Shown here: positions 1-8,598 of the stretch, piece by piece
How the letters are laid out: each line of letters opens with the position of its first letter
Numbering within the stretch: position 1 is the first letter of the stretch
NCBI GenBank assembly: GCA_965197545.1
Contig: CBDANJ010000008.1
Coordinates: forward strand, 2,480,001-2,544,000
Source: CATOSP01 sp965197545
GTDB lineage: Bacteria; Chloroflexota; Dehalococcoidia; Lucifugimonadales; UBA3495
Length of the DNA: 64,000 nucleotides
Direction: 5' to 3'
Made by a program: the position numbers and the translations under genes
Notes under the pieces: generated by a model
Told to the model about the DNA's origin: nothing
Database searches by the model: none
What the model saw: only the letters and a program-made list of their open reading frames with translations

Positions 1-773
1 ACTGGGATGGCCAGATCGCCGTCGTTACCCTAAACCGCCCGGAAAAGCTAAACGCCATAAATCGGGAGCTTCACCTGGAGATGATGGAGGCTTGCCGGGA
101 ACTTCGGGACGACGACAGCGTTAGGGTTGTCATTTTCACCGGGGAGGGGCGCGGGTTTTGCTCCGGCGCCGACATCACCAGCGGCCGGACCAATAACGAA
201 CATCCCAGCCGTGGCGAACGCCTCGATGAATACAATTGGGTCGGCAGACAGGCCATGATGGTCTATCGCGGCCTGGATAAGCCCTCAATAGCCGCCGTCA
301 ACGGCGTGGCCGCCGGAGCGGGTATGGGGCTTGCATTGGCGTGCGACATGCGGGTCGGCTGCGAAAACTCCCGGTTTAAGACGGTGTTCATTGAACGCCA
401 TCTCAGCCCCGACTCTGGGTTGTCTTACTTTTTGCCAAGAATAGTGGGGGTGAGCCGGGCGTTCGACCTCGTCTTCACCAGCCGCAACGTGGATGCTGAC
501 GAAGCCTACCGGCTGGGCCTATTGGACCGGATGACTACCGCGGATAACCTAATGGAGGAAGCCAAGGAACTAGCCCGGCAGATTGCCTTCTGGCCTCCGG
601 TGGCGATGCAGATGTCAAAGCGGGCATTGCAGCGCAGCTTGGAGACCGACCTGGAAGACCAGCTCGAATACGAGACCCACAGCATCGTTTTTGCCCGGCG
701 AGCCCCCCACGACGTGGAGGAGTCGGCGGCGTCCTTCCGCGAGCGTCGTCCGCCGGTATTTACCGGGGAATAA
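1..773 (+). CDS. Enoyl-CoA hydratase/isomerase family protein (5' end outside the window)
   Basis: A crotonase-fold enzyme that would hydrate or isomerise an enoyl-CoA in fatty- or aromatic-acid breakdown. The reading frame is open from base 3, and the first visible codons read WDGQIAVVTLNRPEKLNAIN, the usual crotonase N-terminus. Only about ten residues should therefore be missing upstream. Two oxyanion-hole segments are visible: GRGFCSGADI, and GVAAGAGMGLALACDMRV. The segment SPDSG, before LPR, carries Asp where classical hydratases carry Glu, as in PaaG-type isomerases. The visible 256 residues nearly equal the family length of about 260. It is convergent with the FAD oxidase gene downstream. 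The substrate cannot be inferred. Confidence 0.9.
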   Translation, partial: WDGQIAVVTLNRPEKLNAINRELHLEMMEACRELRDDDSVRVVIFTGEGRGFCSGADITSGRTNNEHPSRGERLDEYNWVGRQAMMVYRGLDKPSIAAVNGVAAGAGMGLALACDMRVGCENSRFKTVFIERHLSPDSGLSYFLPRIVGVSRAFDLVFTSRNVDADEAYRLGLLDRMTTADNLMEEAKELARQIAFWPPVAMQMSKRALQRSLETDLEDQLEYETHSIVFARRAPHDVEESAASFRERRPPVFTGE

Positions 774-826
774 CGCCTATCCCCCTCCTTTTAGCCACCA
801 TCCCTTCGAACGTGGGGACGTGGCGG

Positions 827-2425
827 CTAGAGGTCGAAGAGCACTCCGGGGTTCAGGATGCCGTTGGGGTCCACCGTCCGTTTGACTGCCTTCAGTGCTT
901 CGGCAAATGGGGCGGGGCGTTGCTCCTGGTACCAGGGTTTGTGGAGCTTGCCAACGGCGTGGTGGTGAGTGATGGTGCCCCCGGCGGCAATAATCGCGTC
1001 GGATGCCGCCTGCTTGATCTCCTCGTACATTTCCAGTTCCGCGCCTACTTTGCCCAGCCCGGAAAAGGTGAAATAGGGGGCCGGTCCGTCGGGGTAGACG
1101 TGGGTGAACCGGCAACTGACCGCGCCGCCCAGGCAGATGCGGTCCATAGAGCTTTGCAGGGCTTCACGTACCGCTGCGTCCAGTTGCGGCCAGCGGTCCC
1201 AGGTGATGGCGGTCTCCACCGTTTCTTCCACCACTCCCAGTCCGCTGGTGATGTTTTTGTTGTAGGGCGCTCTGAGAAATGAGTCGCGCCACGTTCCAAC
1301 CGCGCCTCTCCGGCCCGTGCGGGTGGTCTCGTCTCCCGACACGAGGATGTCATCGTCGTTTATCGAGCCGCCCGCTTCCCGGGCAAGGGCCACGGCCTGG
1401 CGTATGGCTTCACTCTGGGGGACGTTCGCCGACTCGAATCCGATGACCAGCAAGGCCTGTTGGCCTTCCAGCCCCGCCGCCGCGGCGGCCTCGCCGGGGT
1501 CCAGTAACCGGCAGTTGGCCGGCCATAGCTTGGACTGGACGATGTGGCGCACACCCTCCGCGCCTGCCTCGAAGGACGGGTAGGTCACCCCGGCAGAAGC
1601 CCGGTAACGTGGCCTGGCCTGGATGCGCATCCACGCCTCGGTGATGATGCCCAGAGTGCCCTCGCTGCCCATCACCATCCGGTCAGGGCTGGGTCCGGCG
1701 CCGCTCCCGGGCAGCCGCCTGGATTCCCAAACACCCGATGGTGTGACCATTCGGACCGATTCCACGAAGTCGTCGATGTGGGTGTGGTTGGTGGCGTAGT
1801 GGCCACCGGAACGGGTCGCGATCCAACCCCCCAACGTGGAGTATTCGAAACTCTGGGGGAAGTGCCGCAAGGTGTAGCCGTGAGGCCGCAACTGGTCCTC
1901 CAAGGCCGGTCCGTATGCCCCGCCTTGGATTCGGGCGGCGCGGGAGACCTCGTCGATCTCCAGGACCTTATCGAAGGCCGACATGTCTATGGTCACCACA
2001 CCTTCGCTTGTTTCCGAGGGCTCAAATCCCCCAACGGTCGAACTTCCCCCTCCGTAGGGAATTGCAGCATAGCCCGACTGGGAGCACCATTCCAGGACCC
2101 GCTCGACTTCCCGCTCGTTTCGAGGACGCGCTATAACGTCCGGTGGGTTCGGGAACTGGAGGTTGAATGCGCGTACCCGGTCTCGGAAGCTGCGGCCGTA
2201 GGTATGCACGGCTCGATCGTATGTCTCGGACGAGCAGATTGGACTTAGCGAGGCGGGGGGCGAGATGCGCGGGGCCCGCAGGACAAGGTCTGTCTCCACC
2301 GGAGCGGGAGGGGCGGCTAAGGCCACACCGTATTGCCGGGAGAGTCTGGCCGCGGCGTCTTGCCGTTCCGGCAGCGTTGGTTCGTCGGACTCCAGACCCC
2401 AGGCCCAAAAACTTCTTCTCGGCAT
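827..2425 (-). CDS. FAD-binding oxidase, GlcD / alkyl-DHAP synthase-like
   Basis: A 532-residue flavoprotein of the vanillyl-alcohol-oxidase fold. The FAD_binding_4 domain is recognised by IPYGGGSSTVGG, by STLGGWIATRSGGH and by GSEGTLGIITEAWMR. The C-terminal FAD-linked oxidase domain ends with THHHAVGKLHKPW and a typical VDPNGILNPGVLF tail. The His triplet and overall order are closest to bacterial alkyldihydroxyacetonephosphate synthase-like proteins, so oxidation of a hydroxyacid or an AGPS-like exchange are both possible. The frame is open upstream to base 2743. The start at 2425 is chosen because a GAGAGG Shine-Dalgarno site precedes it and because it opens with the conserved MPRRSFWAWG. 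It is divergent from the DUF1326 gene. Confidence 0.88.
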   Translation of the reverse strand: MPRRSFWAWGLESDEPTLPERQDAAARLSRQYGVALAAPPAPVETDLVLRAPRISPPASLSPICSSETYDRAVHTYGRSFRDRVRAFNLQFPNPPDVIARPRNEREVERVLEWCSQSGYAAIPYGGGSSTVGGFEPSETSEGVVTIDMSAFDKVLEIDEVSRAARIQGGAYGPALEDQLRPHGYTLRHFPQSFEYSTLGGWIATRSGGHYATNHTHIDDFVESVRMVTPSGVWESRRLPGSGAGPSPDRMVMGSEGTLGIITEAWMRIQARPRYRASAGVTYPSFEAGAEGVRHIVQSKLWPANCRLLDPGEAAAAAGLEGQQALLVIGFESANVPQSEAIRQAVALAREAGGSINDDDILVSGDETTRTGRRGAVGTWRDSFLRAPYNKNITSGLGVVEETVETAITWDRWPQLDAAVREALQSSMDRICLGGAVSCRFTHVYPDGPAPYFTFSGLGKVGAELEMYEEIKQAASDAIIAAGGTITHHHAVGKLHKPWYQEQRPAPFAEALKAVKRTVDPNGILNPGVLFDL

Positions 2426-2588
2426 GGTCCAACCTCTCTCGGTCAAATTGGTGCCCGGATTATAACAACAGTTCAGGCCACCTCGGAGAAACGCCTCCCC
2501 TGGAGTCCGAAATGACGAGTAGGTCGAAATCTGGTGTAATATGGACCGGTTGGAACCTGACCGACTCATCAGGATAGGATGCAAGAGG

Positions 2589-3206
2589 ATGGCAGACGAT
2601 AGCTGGCGGCTCAAGGGCGAATACTTCGAGAACTGCAACTGCGAGATTCTGTGTCCGTGCATTGTCCAAGGCGGCCCAGCGGTGCCCACCGACGGACATT
2701 GCGATGTGGGATTTGCCTTCCATATCACCGACGGGGAGTTCAACGAAGTGTCCCTGAACGGACTAAATTTCGTGGTGGCTGCCTACACTCCAGGAGTGAT
2801 GGGGGAAGGTAATTGGACGACTGCGGCCTACATCGACGAAAACGCTGACCAGGGGCAGCGCGAGGCCCTTGCCCGAATCTTGTCCGGGGAGGTTGGCGGT
2901 CCCGCCGAGCGTTGGATGAGGCTAACAACCGATTTCAAAGGCCTCAGCTATTGCCCTATCTCCTACGAGTCGAGCGGCAGGACCAGGCGCGTTTCCATAC
3001 CCGGCGTCATCGACTTCGCGGTCGAGGGAATCACGGCGGGCAGACGCCGCCGGGGAGTAATGCGGCTGGAGAACACCGGCCATCCGGTGAATAGCTCCTT
3101 GTACATTGCCAAGGGTACTGCTAGTACCTATACCGACCACGGCATGACTTGGGACAATACCGGGAAGAACGGCCATTATTCACGGTTCGATTGGAGCTGG
3201 CCCTAG
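2589..3206 (+). CDS. DUF1326 domain-containing protein
   Basis: A 205-residue soluble protein of family DUF1326, whose biochemical role is not established. It shows the family signature at the N-terminus, W-x-L-x-G-x-Y-F-E-N-C-N-C-E-x-L-C-P-C, where the Cys cluster could bind a metal. A conserved region with GVIDFAVEGITAGRRRRGVMR follows. The open frame extends upstream to 2541, but residue 1 is placed at 2589 because the family begins close to the first Trp. An AGGATAGGA stretch lies about 11 bases upstream as a possible ribosome site. The divergent neighbour is the FAD oxidase. Function is unknown. Confidence 0.8.
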   Translation: MADDSWRLKGEYFENCNCEILCPCIVQGGPAVPTDGHCDVGFAFHITDGEFNEVSLNGLNFVVAAYTPGVMGEGNWTTAAYIDENADQGQREALARILSGEVGGPAERWMRLTTDFKGLSYCPISYESSGRTRRVSIPGVIDFAVEGITAGRRRRGVMRLENTGHPVNSSLYIAKGTASTYTDHGMTWDNTGKNGHYSRFDWSWP

Positions 3207-3269
3207 AATATGCTCCCCACGGAAGATTTCCCGGCCGGCCCCGCGTGATTAACCGCCGGGTGGGGATGG

Positions 3270-3836
3270 CTAGACTGGACGGCCCCCTTGCCCGTCACCG
3301 TTTGTAGAGTCCGGCGAGTGACGCAGGGAGAACCCCACAAAGGACTCGTCTCCGATTTGCAACTCGCGGTTCCCGGTGAGTTCCGCCAATCTGCGCCGCT
3401 GGCTGTTGGAATTGATTTTGAAGTATCGCGGAGCCTCGGATGCCATCGCGTCCAGCGCCGGAAGGATTTCCTCAACGCCCTCTACGACATCTTCGACTTC
3501 TCCCGGTGTTGACCAGTTTTCATAAAAGTTTCGATGCCCTTTATGGTAAGCGTCCGACAGGGCGTCGGCAAATTCTTCTGAGCCAAAATCCGGATACTCG
3601 GCCCCGATGTGCCTCCCGATGCTTTCGAGTTGCCGGTGCGAACCATGCTGCCACCCTCTGTCTTCCCCGATTATCTTCAAATACTGGGCTACGGCTCCCC
3701 ATGCTTTCTCCCCGGCTTGGAGACGTTTGCCATCCTCTAGTTCCTCCCGGGCATGCAATATGAACCTGTGGCTCATGGCCCTCCGGTCATCGGGGCTTTG
3801 GTCCCCGGGTTCAGGTAGTGGCGGTATTGTGGTCAT
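3270..3836 (-). CDS. HEPN / PaREP1-like protein, copy 1 of 3
   Basis: A 188-residue helical protein with the pattern F-x-x-x-A-x-E-E-L-E-D-G-x-x-L-Q-A-G-E-K-A-W-G-A, then LKIIGEDRGWQH and a downstream FYENW. This matches the PaREP1-like branch of HEPN proteins, small alpha-helical bundles often found in toxin-antitoxin or accessory loci. The HEPN catalytic R-x4-6-H is not obvious; RGWQHGSH is the nearest match. Two more paralogues lie at 16814-17350 and 61073-61465. The start at 3836 is preceded by AAGGAT. It follows the aminotransferase gene on the same strand after 46 bases. Function is inferred by family resemblance only. Confidence 0.6.
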   Translation of the reverse strand: MTTIPPLPEPGDQSPDDRRAMSHRFILHAREELEDGKRLQAGEKAWGAVAQYLKIIGEDRGWQHGSHRQLESIGRHIGAEYPDFGSEEFADALSDAYHKGHRNFYENWSTPGEVEDVVEGVEEILPALDAMASEAPRYFKINSNSQRRRLAELTGNRELQIGDESFVGFSLRHSPDSTNGDGQGGRPV

Positions 3837-3882
3837 ATCCTTCGCATCCTGCATCTGATGTGTCCGATTACATACTGTAACC

Positions 3883-4863
3883 TTAACGAGGACTTCCCTG
3901 GTAGACGGGCGTACACCACCGGGCATATCCGGATTCCCGGCCCCGGACCACCCGCTCGAAGAGCCCTGTGAGCTTGGACACAACCGGACCGGCTTCGCCG
4001 TCGCCCACCTGGTACTTGTCCACGCTTCCCACCGCCTGTATCTCCACGGCGGTCCCGCAGATGAACACTTCGTCGGCGATGTAGAGTTCGGTGCGCTCTA
4101 CGTCGCGCTCGATCACCTGCACGTTCATCTCATTCTGCAGAAGCTCCCGCACCACCTCGCGAGTCACACTCTCCAGAATTCCAGCACTGACCGGCGGGGT
4201 AATGGCCACGCCGTCGCGGACGATGTAAATGCAGGCGTAGCTGGCCTCCGACACCTTCCCTTCCTTGTTCAGAATGATGCCGAAATCATAGCCATTGGCC
4301 TGCGATTCAGTGGAGACGTAGCGGCTGTTCTGATAGTTGGTGATCGCCTTGGCGCGGGGCGGCATCACGTTGTCCGAGATTCGGGTCCAGCTACTGACGT
4401 TGCAGTTGGCGGCCTTTGCGCGGCCAAGGTTGGAAGTGGAAGGGCGGGCGGTTATGACGATCTCACCCGGTCTCTCAAGAACAGCCAGATAACCCGGAAT
4501 GCCTCCGCCGAAGTAGGCCATCGGCTGAATGTAGACGTCGCCTGCATACTCGTTAGCCTGCAGCACGTCTCTAATGGCCTGAACGAGCTGCTCCCGGTCG
4601 AAGGGCGATGTCATCCGCATGATTTTCATGGACTGGAACAGCCGCTTCAGATGGGCGTCCAGGTGGAAGATGTACAGGTCTTCATTCTGCGCGTCCCAAT
4701 AGGCGCGAATCCCCTCGAATACTGCGGAAATCGCGGTCCAACCCAGCATGGAGATATGGACGGTGGCCTTGTCCCATTCCACCAGTTCCCCCGAACGCCA
4801 GAGGTACCTGGGGGTCTCGCGTGCGGGGACGTTAGTGCGCTGTCCAACTTTCTGCTCGGTCAT
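3883..4863 (-). CDS. ilvE: Branched-chain amino acid aminotransferase
   Basis: A PLP fold-type IV aminotransferase of 326 residues that would exchange the amino group between glutamate and branched-chain 2-oxo acids. Visible family segments are WDKATVHISMLGW, VFEGIRAYW, the PLP-lysine region RAKAITNYQNS, the phosphate-binding stretch ILESVTREVV, and ADEVFICGTAVEIQAV near the end. One oddity is EASYACIYIV, where most IlvE proteins have a Gly/Asn pair (EGSGxNxF), so substrate range may differ. The start at 4863 has GAGAGGCG upstream; the longer frame to 4953 lacks homology. ilvD lies at the far end of the window. Confidence 0.9.
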   Translation of the reverse strand: MTEQKVGQRTNVPARETPRYLWRSGELVEWDKATVHISMLGWTAISAVFEGIRAYWDAQNEDLYIFHLDAHLKRLFQSMKIMRMTSPFDREQLVQAIRDVLQANEYAGDVYIQPMAYFGGGIPGYLAVLERPGEIVITARPSTSNLGRAKAANCNVSSWTRISDNVMPPRAKAITNYQNSRYVSTESQANGYDFGIILNKEGKVSEASYACIYIVRDGVAITPPVSAGILESVTREVVRELLQNEMNVQVIERDVERTELYIADEVFICGTAVEIQAVGSVDKYQVGDGEAGPVVSKLTGLFERVVRGRESGYARWCTPVYQGSPR

Positions 4864-5090
4864 GGATTCGCCTCTCGTCAGTGTCGTTCGGGGCTTCGAT
4901 ATGATGGATGAGTATGGGGCCGGGGGAAGATGCCGCCCACTCCATTCTAGCACGGGGCGTTCAAACTGCTTGTAACCAGCACCCTACTCTACCATTGCGA
5001 CGGCGTTGCCTATGCAATACTGGGTCTGTGAAGCCCGGCTGACGAACAGCGCATTCACTTTCGCTGCGAATCATAAGAAGGAGGTCTACC

Positions 5091-5486
5091 ATGAAGGCTT
5101 TACAGCGCGTTCTGGGTATCTATTCCATGTTGTTGGCTATCGTCGTGGGTCTGCACTTCATCGTCACACCCTTGTATGACGACGGGAGCGCTGGGTTTCC
5201 TGTGTGGCAGGTCTTCAACTATCCCATGGCCGTCGCCGTGATTATCGCGCTCGTGTTTGGCTTTCTGCAAAAGAGGGCTCTGGACGCATCCGGGAATGGC
5301 GGTGATTTGAGGCGGCATCTGGACGTCAACGCTCTGTTCTACGCCTCGGTGTGGTTGACAACCTGGTTCTTTTGGAGTTGGTTCACCACGCTTATGGGTC
5401 GAGGGGACCCGCACTGGGAGTTCACCGACCCGCTGTTCGTCGTTGTGGCGGGGGCGGCAGGGCTGCGGTTGTGGCGCGCACCGTAG
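5091..5486 (+). CDS. Small integral membrane protein of unknown function
   Basis: A 131-residue protein with about four hydrophobic segments: around residues 6-26, 44-60, 80-97 and 108-126. It is Trp-rich in the third segment (WLTTWFFWSWF). I do not recognise the family. The start is well supported by AAGAAGGAGG six bases upstream. It stands between the divergent ilvE gene and the hydrolase at 5608, with no partner gene that suggests a role. Confidence 0.7.
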   Translation: MKALQRVLGIYSMLLAIVVGLHFIVTPLYDDGSAGFPVWQVFNYPMAVAVIIALVFGFLQKRALDASGNGGDLRRHLDVNALFYASVWLTTWFFWSWFTTLMGRGDPHWEFTDPLFVVVAGAAGLRLWRAP

Positions 5487-5572
5487 CCAGGGCGTTTGAA
5501 CTGCTGAAACACCTTGCATTGGGGCTTGTGTTCCTTCGGCGATTCAACGCCCCGCACAGTAACAAGGTCTTC

Positions 5573-5601
5573 TTGACCCCCGCTCAAGGCCCTCTTAGAA
5601 T
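5573..5601 (+). promoter_or_regulatory. Sigma-70-like promoter for a leaderless hydrolase mRNA
   Basis: TTGACC at 5573-5578 and TAGAAT at 5596-5601 are separated by 17 bases. The ATG of the hydrolase begins only seven bases after the -10 box, so transcription would start at or next to the first codon. No Shine-Dalgarno sequence is present. Confidence 0.5.
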
Positions 5602-5607
5602 TGTGCC

Positions 5608-6321
5608 ATGAGTCAATTAGTGTTTATTCATGGTCCCGGCGCTGGCGGGTGCCGGGAAGGATATGCCTACCAACTGGAGCATTTCCCGGGAAGCCTGGCC
5701 CCAGACTTGCCGGGCCATCTCCACGGAAAGGCTTGCCCTGACGTGGAGCGTTACATGGAATGGCTGCGGGGTTGGTTGTGGGCGCAGGGCCGGGGCGAAG
5801 ATTTGGTCCTGGTTGGTTTCACCCTCGGAGCCTGCATCGCCCTTCAATACGCCCTGGACTACCCAGATGAAGTGTCCGGATTGGTGTTGATGACGGTGGC
5901 CATGCGCCGTAAGGAGCGCGCTCCGGGAGGGCTGGAATTCCGCCTGCGGGCCGCCGAAGACCCTGATGAGCGCGAGTCCTGGTTGAAGGCTATGGAACAC
6001 GCCATGATGTGGGTCGAGCCCGGTCTGAGGGAGCGTCTAATCGAGTGTCACCGGCAGGTTGGCCCCATTTCGCAGCACGATGACCTGGTGACGATAGACA
6101 ATTTTGACGTATCGGACCGCATCGACACACTGAAGGCCCCTCTAGTCCTTATCCGTGGAGTAGACGATCCCGGCCAGCCGCCGGAGTACGAGTTGGAGCT
6201 TCACCAGGCTGTCCCTGAGTCCAAATACCTCAAGCTGGACCACGCCGGACACTTTCCCATGGCTGAACGGCCCGAGGATGTGAACCACGCCATAGAAGAA
6301 CTCTTGGCCGACCTCGGTTAG
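5608..6321 (+). CDS. Alpha/beta hydrolase with a Thr at the nucleophile position
   Basis: A 237-residue alpha/beta-hydrolase fold protein. The oxyanion segment FIHGPGAGG is near the start. The nucleophile elbow reads GFTLGA, placing Thr72 where the family has Ser. The acid is probably Asp186 or Asp187 (RGVDDPG) and the base His215 (HAGHFPMAERPEDV). Thr instead of Ser normally lowers or abolishes esterase activity, so this may be a poor hydrolase or a binding protein. The gene seems to be leaderless. Its 3' end overlaps the convergent LLM gene by four bases. Confidence 0.82.
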   Translation: MSQLVFIHGPGAGGCREGYAYQLEHFPGSLAPDLPGHLHGKACPDVERYMEWLRGWLWAQGRGEDLVLVGFTLGACIALQYALDYPDEVSGLVLMTVAMRRKERAPGGLEFRLRAAEDPDERESWLKAMEHAMMWVEPGLRERLIECHRQVGPISQHDDLVTIDNFDVSDRIDTLKAPLVLIRGVDDPGQPPEYELELHQAVPESKYLKLDHAGHFPMAERPEDVNHAIEELLADLG

Positions 6322-7256
6322 ACTGCGACGAACCTGGGCATCACGTCTCGGGCGAAGAGCCGCAGGTCATCTACCGATACCGGGTCGGGGAATATCAGGA
6401 AGAAATAGGTGATCCCCGCGTCGACGTAACCTTGTATCTGCTCGGCGCACTGGTCCGGCGTGCCAGCGATGGCTCCCATTAGAGATTCCCGGTACGTCGA
6501 AGTCGACACGTTGGACTGAGCCGCCCGCCTGGATACCACCTGGTCAAACTCGGTCCGGGTCTCCGCGATCAACGTCAGAGCGTTGTGGCTAACCTCGATC
6601 TCTCCGAAATCGCGTCCGGCTTCCCGGCAATGCTCCTCCAGCACCGATAACTTCTGCCGGTGTTCCTCCAGGGTCATCTCCGAGCCGATGTTGCAAATGT
6701 CGGCGTGTCTTGCCGCCACCCGTAGCAGATGCCTCTCGCCGTGACCGCCGATCAGAATTGGCGGATGGGGTTGCTGCACCGGACTCGGTTCCTGATGCGC
6801 GTTATTTAGCCGGTAGTAACGTCCCTCGAAGTCGCTGAATTCCCCGGACCAGAGGCCCTTGATGATGACCATCGCTTCATCAAGCATCCGAACTCGTTGC
6901 GCCGTTGATGGAAAGGCGTATCCCGATGCCCGGTGGTCGGTTCCCCCACCCCCGGCGCCGATTCCCAACTCCAGCCTGCCCTTGCTGATGACGTCCAGGG
7001 TCGAAGCCATCTTGGCCAACAGCGCCGGAGGCCGGTAAGTGTTGGCCAAGACCATGGGGATGAGCCGAAGATTCTCCGTAACCGCTGCCAGAGCCGAAAG
7101 GGTGGTCCAGCATTCCAAGGTAGGTATATTGAGAAGGTCGTAAAGGCTTGCCGAATGGTAACCGAGCTTATCGGCCTCGGTCCAGACCTCTTTCAGGTCG
7201 TCGAAGGCGTAGCCGTGCTGGTGCATTCGGACGCAGAACTTAACCGGTCGAGTCAT
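6318..7256 (-). CDS. LLM class flavin- or F420-dependent oxidoreductase 1
   Basis: A 312-residue luciferase-like monooxygenase fold protein. The TIM-barrel features include LWSGEFSDFEGRYYRLN, the GRLELGIGAGGG cofactor loop near residue 97, and ILIGGHGERHLLRVAARHADICNIG in the second half. This family uses reduced FMN or F420 on alkanes, sulfonates, ketones or cofactors, and the substrate is not predictable. It is one of six such genes in the window. It is divergent from the alcohol dehydrogenase gene. Confidence 0.88.
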   Translation of the reverse strand: MTRPVKFCVRMHQHGYAFDDLKEVWTEADKLGYHSASLYDLLNIPTLECWTTLSALAAVTENLRLIPMVLANTYRPPALLAKMASTLDVISKGRLELGIGAGGGGTDHRASGYAFPSTAQRVRMLDEAMVIIKGLWSGEFSDFEGRYYRLNNAHQEPSPVQQPHPPILIGGHGERHLLRVAARHADICNIGSEMTLEEHRQKLSVLEEHCREAGRDFGEIEVSHNALTLIAETRTEFDQVVSRRAAQSNVSTSTYRESLMGAIAGTPDQCAEQIQGYVDAGITYFFLIFPDPVSVDDLRLFARDVMPRFVAV

Positions 7257-7326
7257 CCTGTGGCTTCCTCAATTGGAGTTGGATTACCGGCAGGTGCGGG
7301 GTGTTCCAACCATGATCGCCGAGGGC

Positions 7327-7354
7327 TTGCGCCAAGGCGGATTACCAGTATAAT
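7327..7354 (+). promoter_or_regulatory. Probable promoter for the alcohol dehydrogenase gene
   Basis: A perfect TATAAT lies at 7349-7354 with TTGCGC sixteen bases upstream, in the divergent spacer between the LLM gene and the dehydrogenase gene. The leader would be about 70 bases. Confidence 0.45.
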
Positions 7355-7429
7355 CGGCCCCATCCTCAAGGTGTTAGCCGAATTACAGCCTTTGGCGCTG
7401 TGCATCAAATTCAGGCATGGAGGTAGGTT

Positions 7430-8509
7430 ATGAAGGCCGCAGTGCTTAGAGAAGTCAACTGGCCGCTGGAAGTCGAAGACGTAGAGGTTGCCAGTCCGGG
7501 CCCCCGAGAGGTGCTGGTGCGCACGGGAGCAAGCGGGGTCTGCCACAGCGACCTCCATTTCGTGGAAGGACTTTACGCCACCAGGTTCCCGGTGGTGCTG
7601 GGGCACGAAGCCGCCGGGACCATCGAGGCCGTCGGCGAGTTGGTGGACTACGTGAAGCCCGGCGACCGGGTCATCTGCTGCCTGTCGGTGTTTTGCGGCC
7701 ATTGCGAACGCTGCACCGAGGGGCGGACGGTGCTGTGCTCCCGCGCCGGACTCACCCGCGGACCCGACGAGACGCCCCGGCTCAGCAGCGGCGGCGAGGC
7801 CGTTACCCAGTTCGCCAACCTCGGCTCCTTCGCCGAGTTGATGCTGGTCCACGAAAACTCGTTGGTCAAGATCGACCGGGACATCCCCTTCGAGCAGCTT
7901 GCCCTAATTGGCTGCGGCGCGACCACAGGCTTGGGCGCGGCGCTCAACACCGCGGCGGTTCGGCCGGGCAGCACGGTGGCGGTCATCGGCTGCGGCGGCG
8001 TGGGGCTCAACGCCATCCAGGGCGCGGCCCTGGCGGGGGCATTGCGCGTCATCGCCATCGACGCTGTGGAGACCAAGCTGACGTTGGCCCGCGAGTTCGG
8101 CGCAACCGACGTGATCGACGCCTCCAGCGGCGACGTGGCCGCCAGGGTGCGCGACCTGACCGGCGGCGGCGTGGACTACTCCTTCGAGGCCATCGGCAAG
8201 AAGGAGACGGCGGAGCAGGCTTTCGAGATGCTGCGGAATGGCGGCACCGCCACGGTCATCGGCATGATTCCCCAGGGCACCAAGATCGAGTTGGACGGCC
8301 CTTCCTTCCTGCGGGAGAAGCGCATCCAGGGCAGCAGCATGGGCTCCAACCACTTCCGCACCGACATGCCCCGCTACGTGGAGTTCTACCTGCAAGGCCG
8401 CTTGAAGCTGGACGAGTTGGTGACCCAACGGTTGCAGTTGGACCAGGTCAACAAGGCGTTCGCAGACATGAAGGAGGGGAGCGTGGCGCGGAGCGTGATT
8501 GTGTTCTAG
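7430..8509 (+). CDS. Zinc-dependent alcohol dehydrogenase
   Basis: A 359-residue medium-chain dehydrogenase that would oxidise an alcohol with NAD(P). The catalytic zinc ligands are in GVCHSDLHF and GHEAAG. The structural zinc Cys cluster is CGHCERCTEGRTVLC. The Rossmann glycine motif is VIGCGGVGLNAIQGA near residue 185, followed by an acidic residue in AIDAVETK that favours NAD. Length and order match class III-like, Zn-type alcohol dehydrogenases. The start has GGAGG nearby (ggaggtaggttATG). The last third was copied downstream as a broken fragment at 9679-9934. Confidence 0.92.
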   Translation: MKAAVLREVNWPLEVEDVEVASPGPREVLVRTGASGVCHSDLHFVEGLYATRFPVVLGHEAAGTIEAVGELVDYVKPGDRVICCLSVFCGHCERCTEGRTVLCSRAGLTRGPDETPRLSSGGEAVTQFANLGSFAELMLVHENSLVKIDRDIPFEQLALIGCGATTGLGAALNTAAVRPGSTVAVIGCGGVGLNAIQGAALAGALRVIAIDAVETKLTLAREFGATDVIDASSGDVAARVRDLTGGGVDYSFEAIGKKETAEQAFEMLRNGGTATVIGMIPQGTKIELDGPSFLREKRIQGSSMGSNHFRTDMPRYVEFYLQGRLKLDELVTQRLQLDQVNKAFADMKEGSVARSVIVF

Positions 8510-8549
8510 GAGACGGATGGGGCTGTAACAATCGAAACCAAAAGCGGTC

Positions 8550-8571
8550 AGGGGGAGCGAACGCTCCCCCT
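8550..8571. terminator. Hairpin after the alcohol dehydrogenase gene
   Basis: A ten-base perfect inverted repeat, AGGGGGAGCG / CGCTCCCCCT, with almost no loop lies 40 bases after the dehydrogenase stop and 28 bases from the end of the convergent lipoprotein gene. There is no run of T, so termination is only likely. Confidence 0.4.
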
Positions 8572-8598
8572 ACGCATTTCATGCGATTCCGTCAAGCG

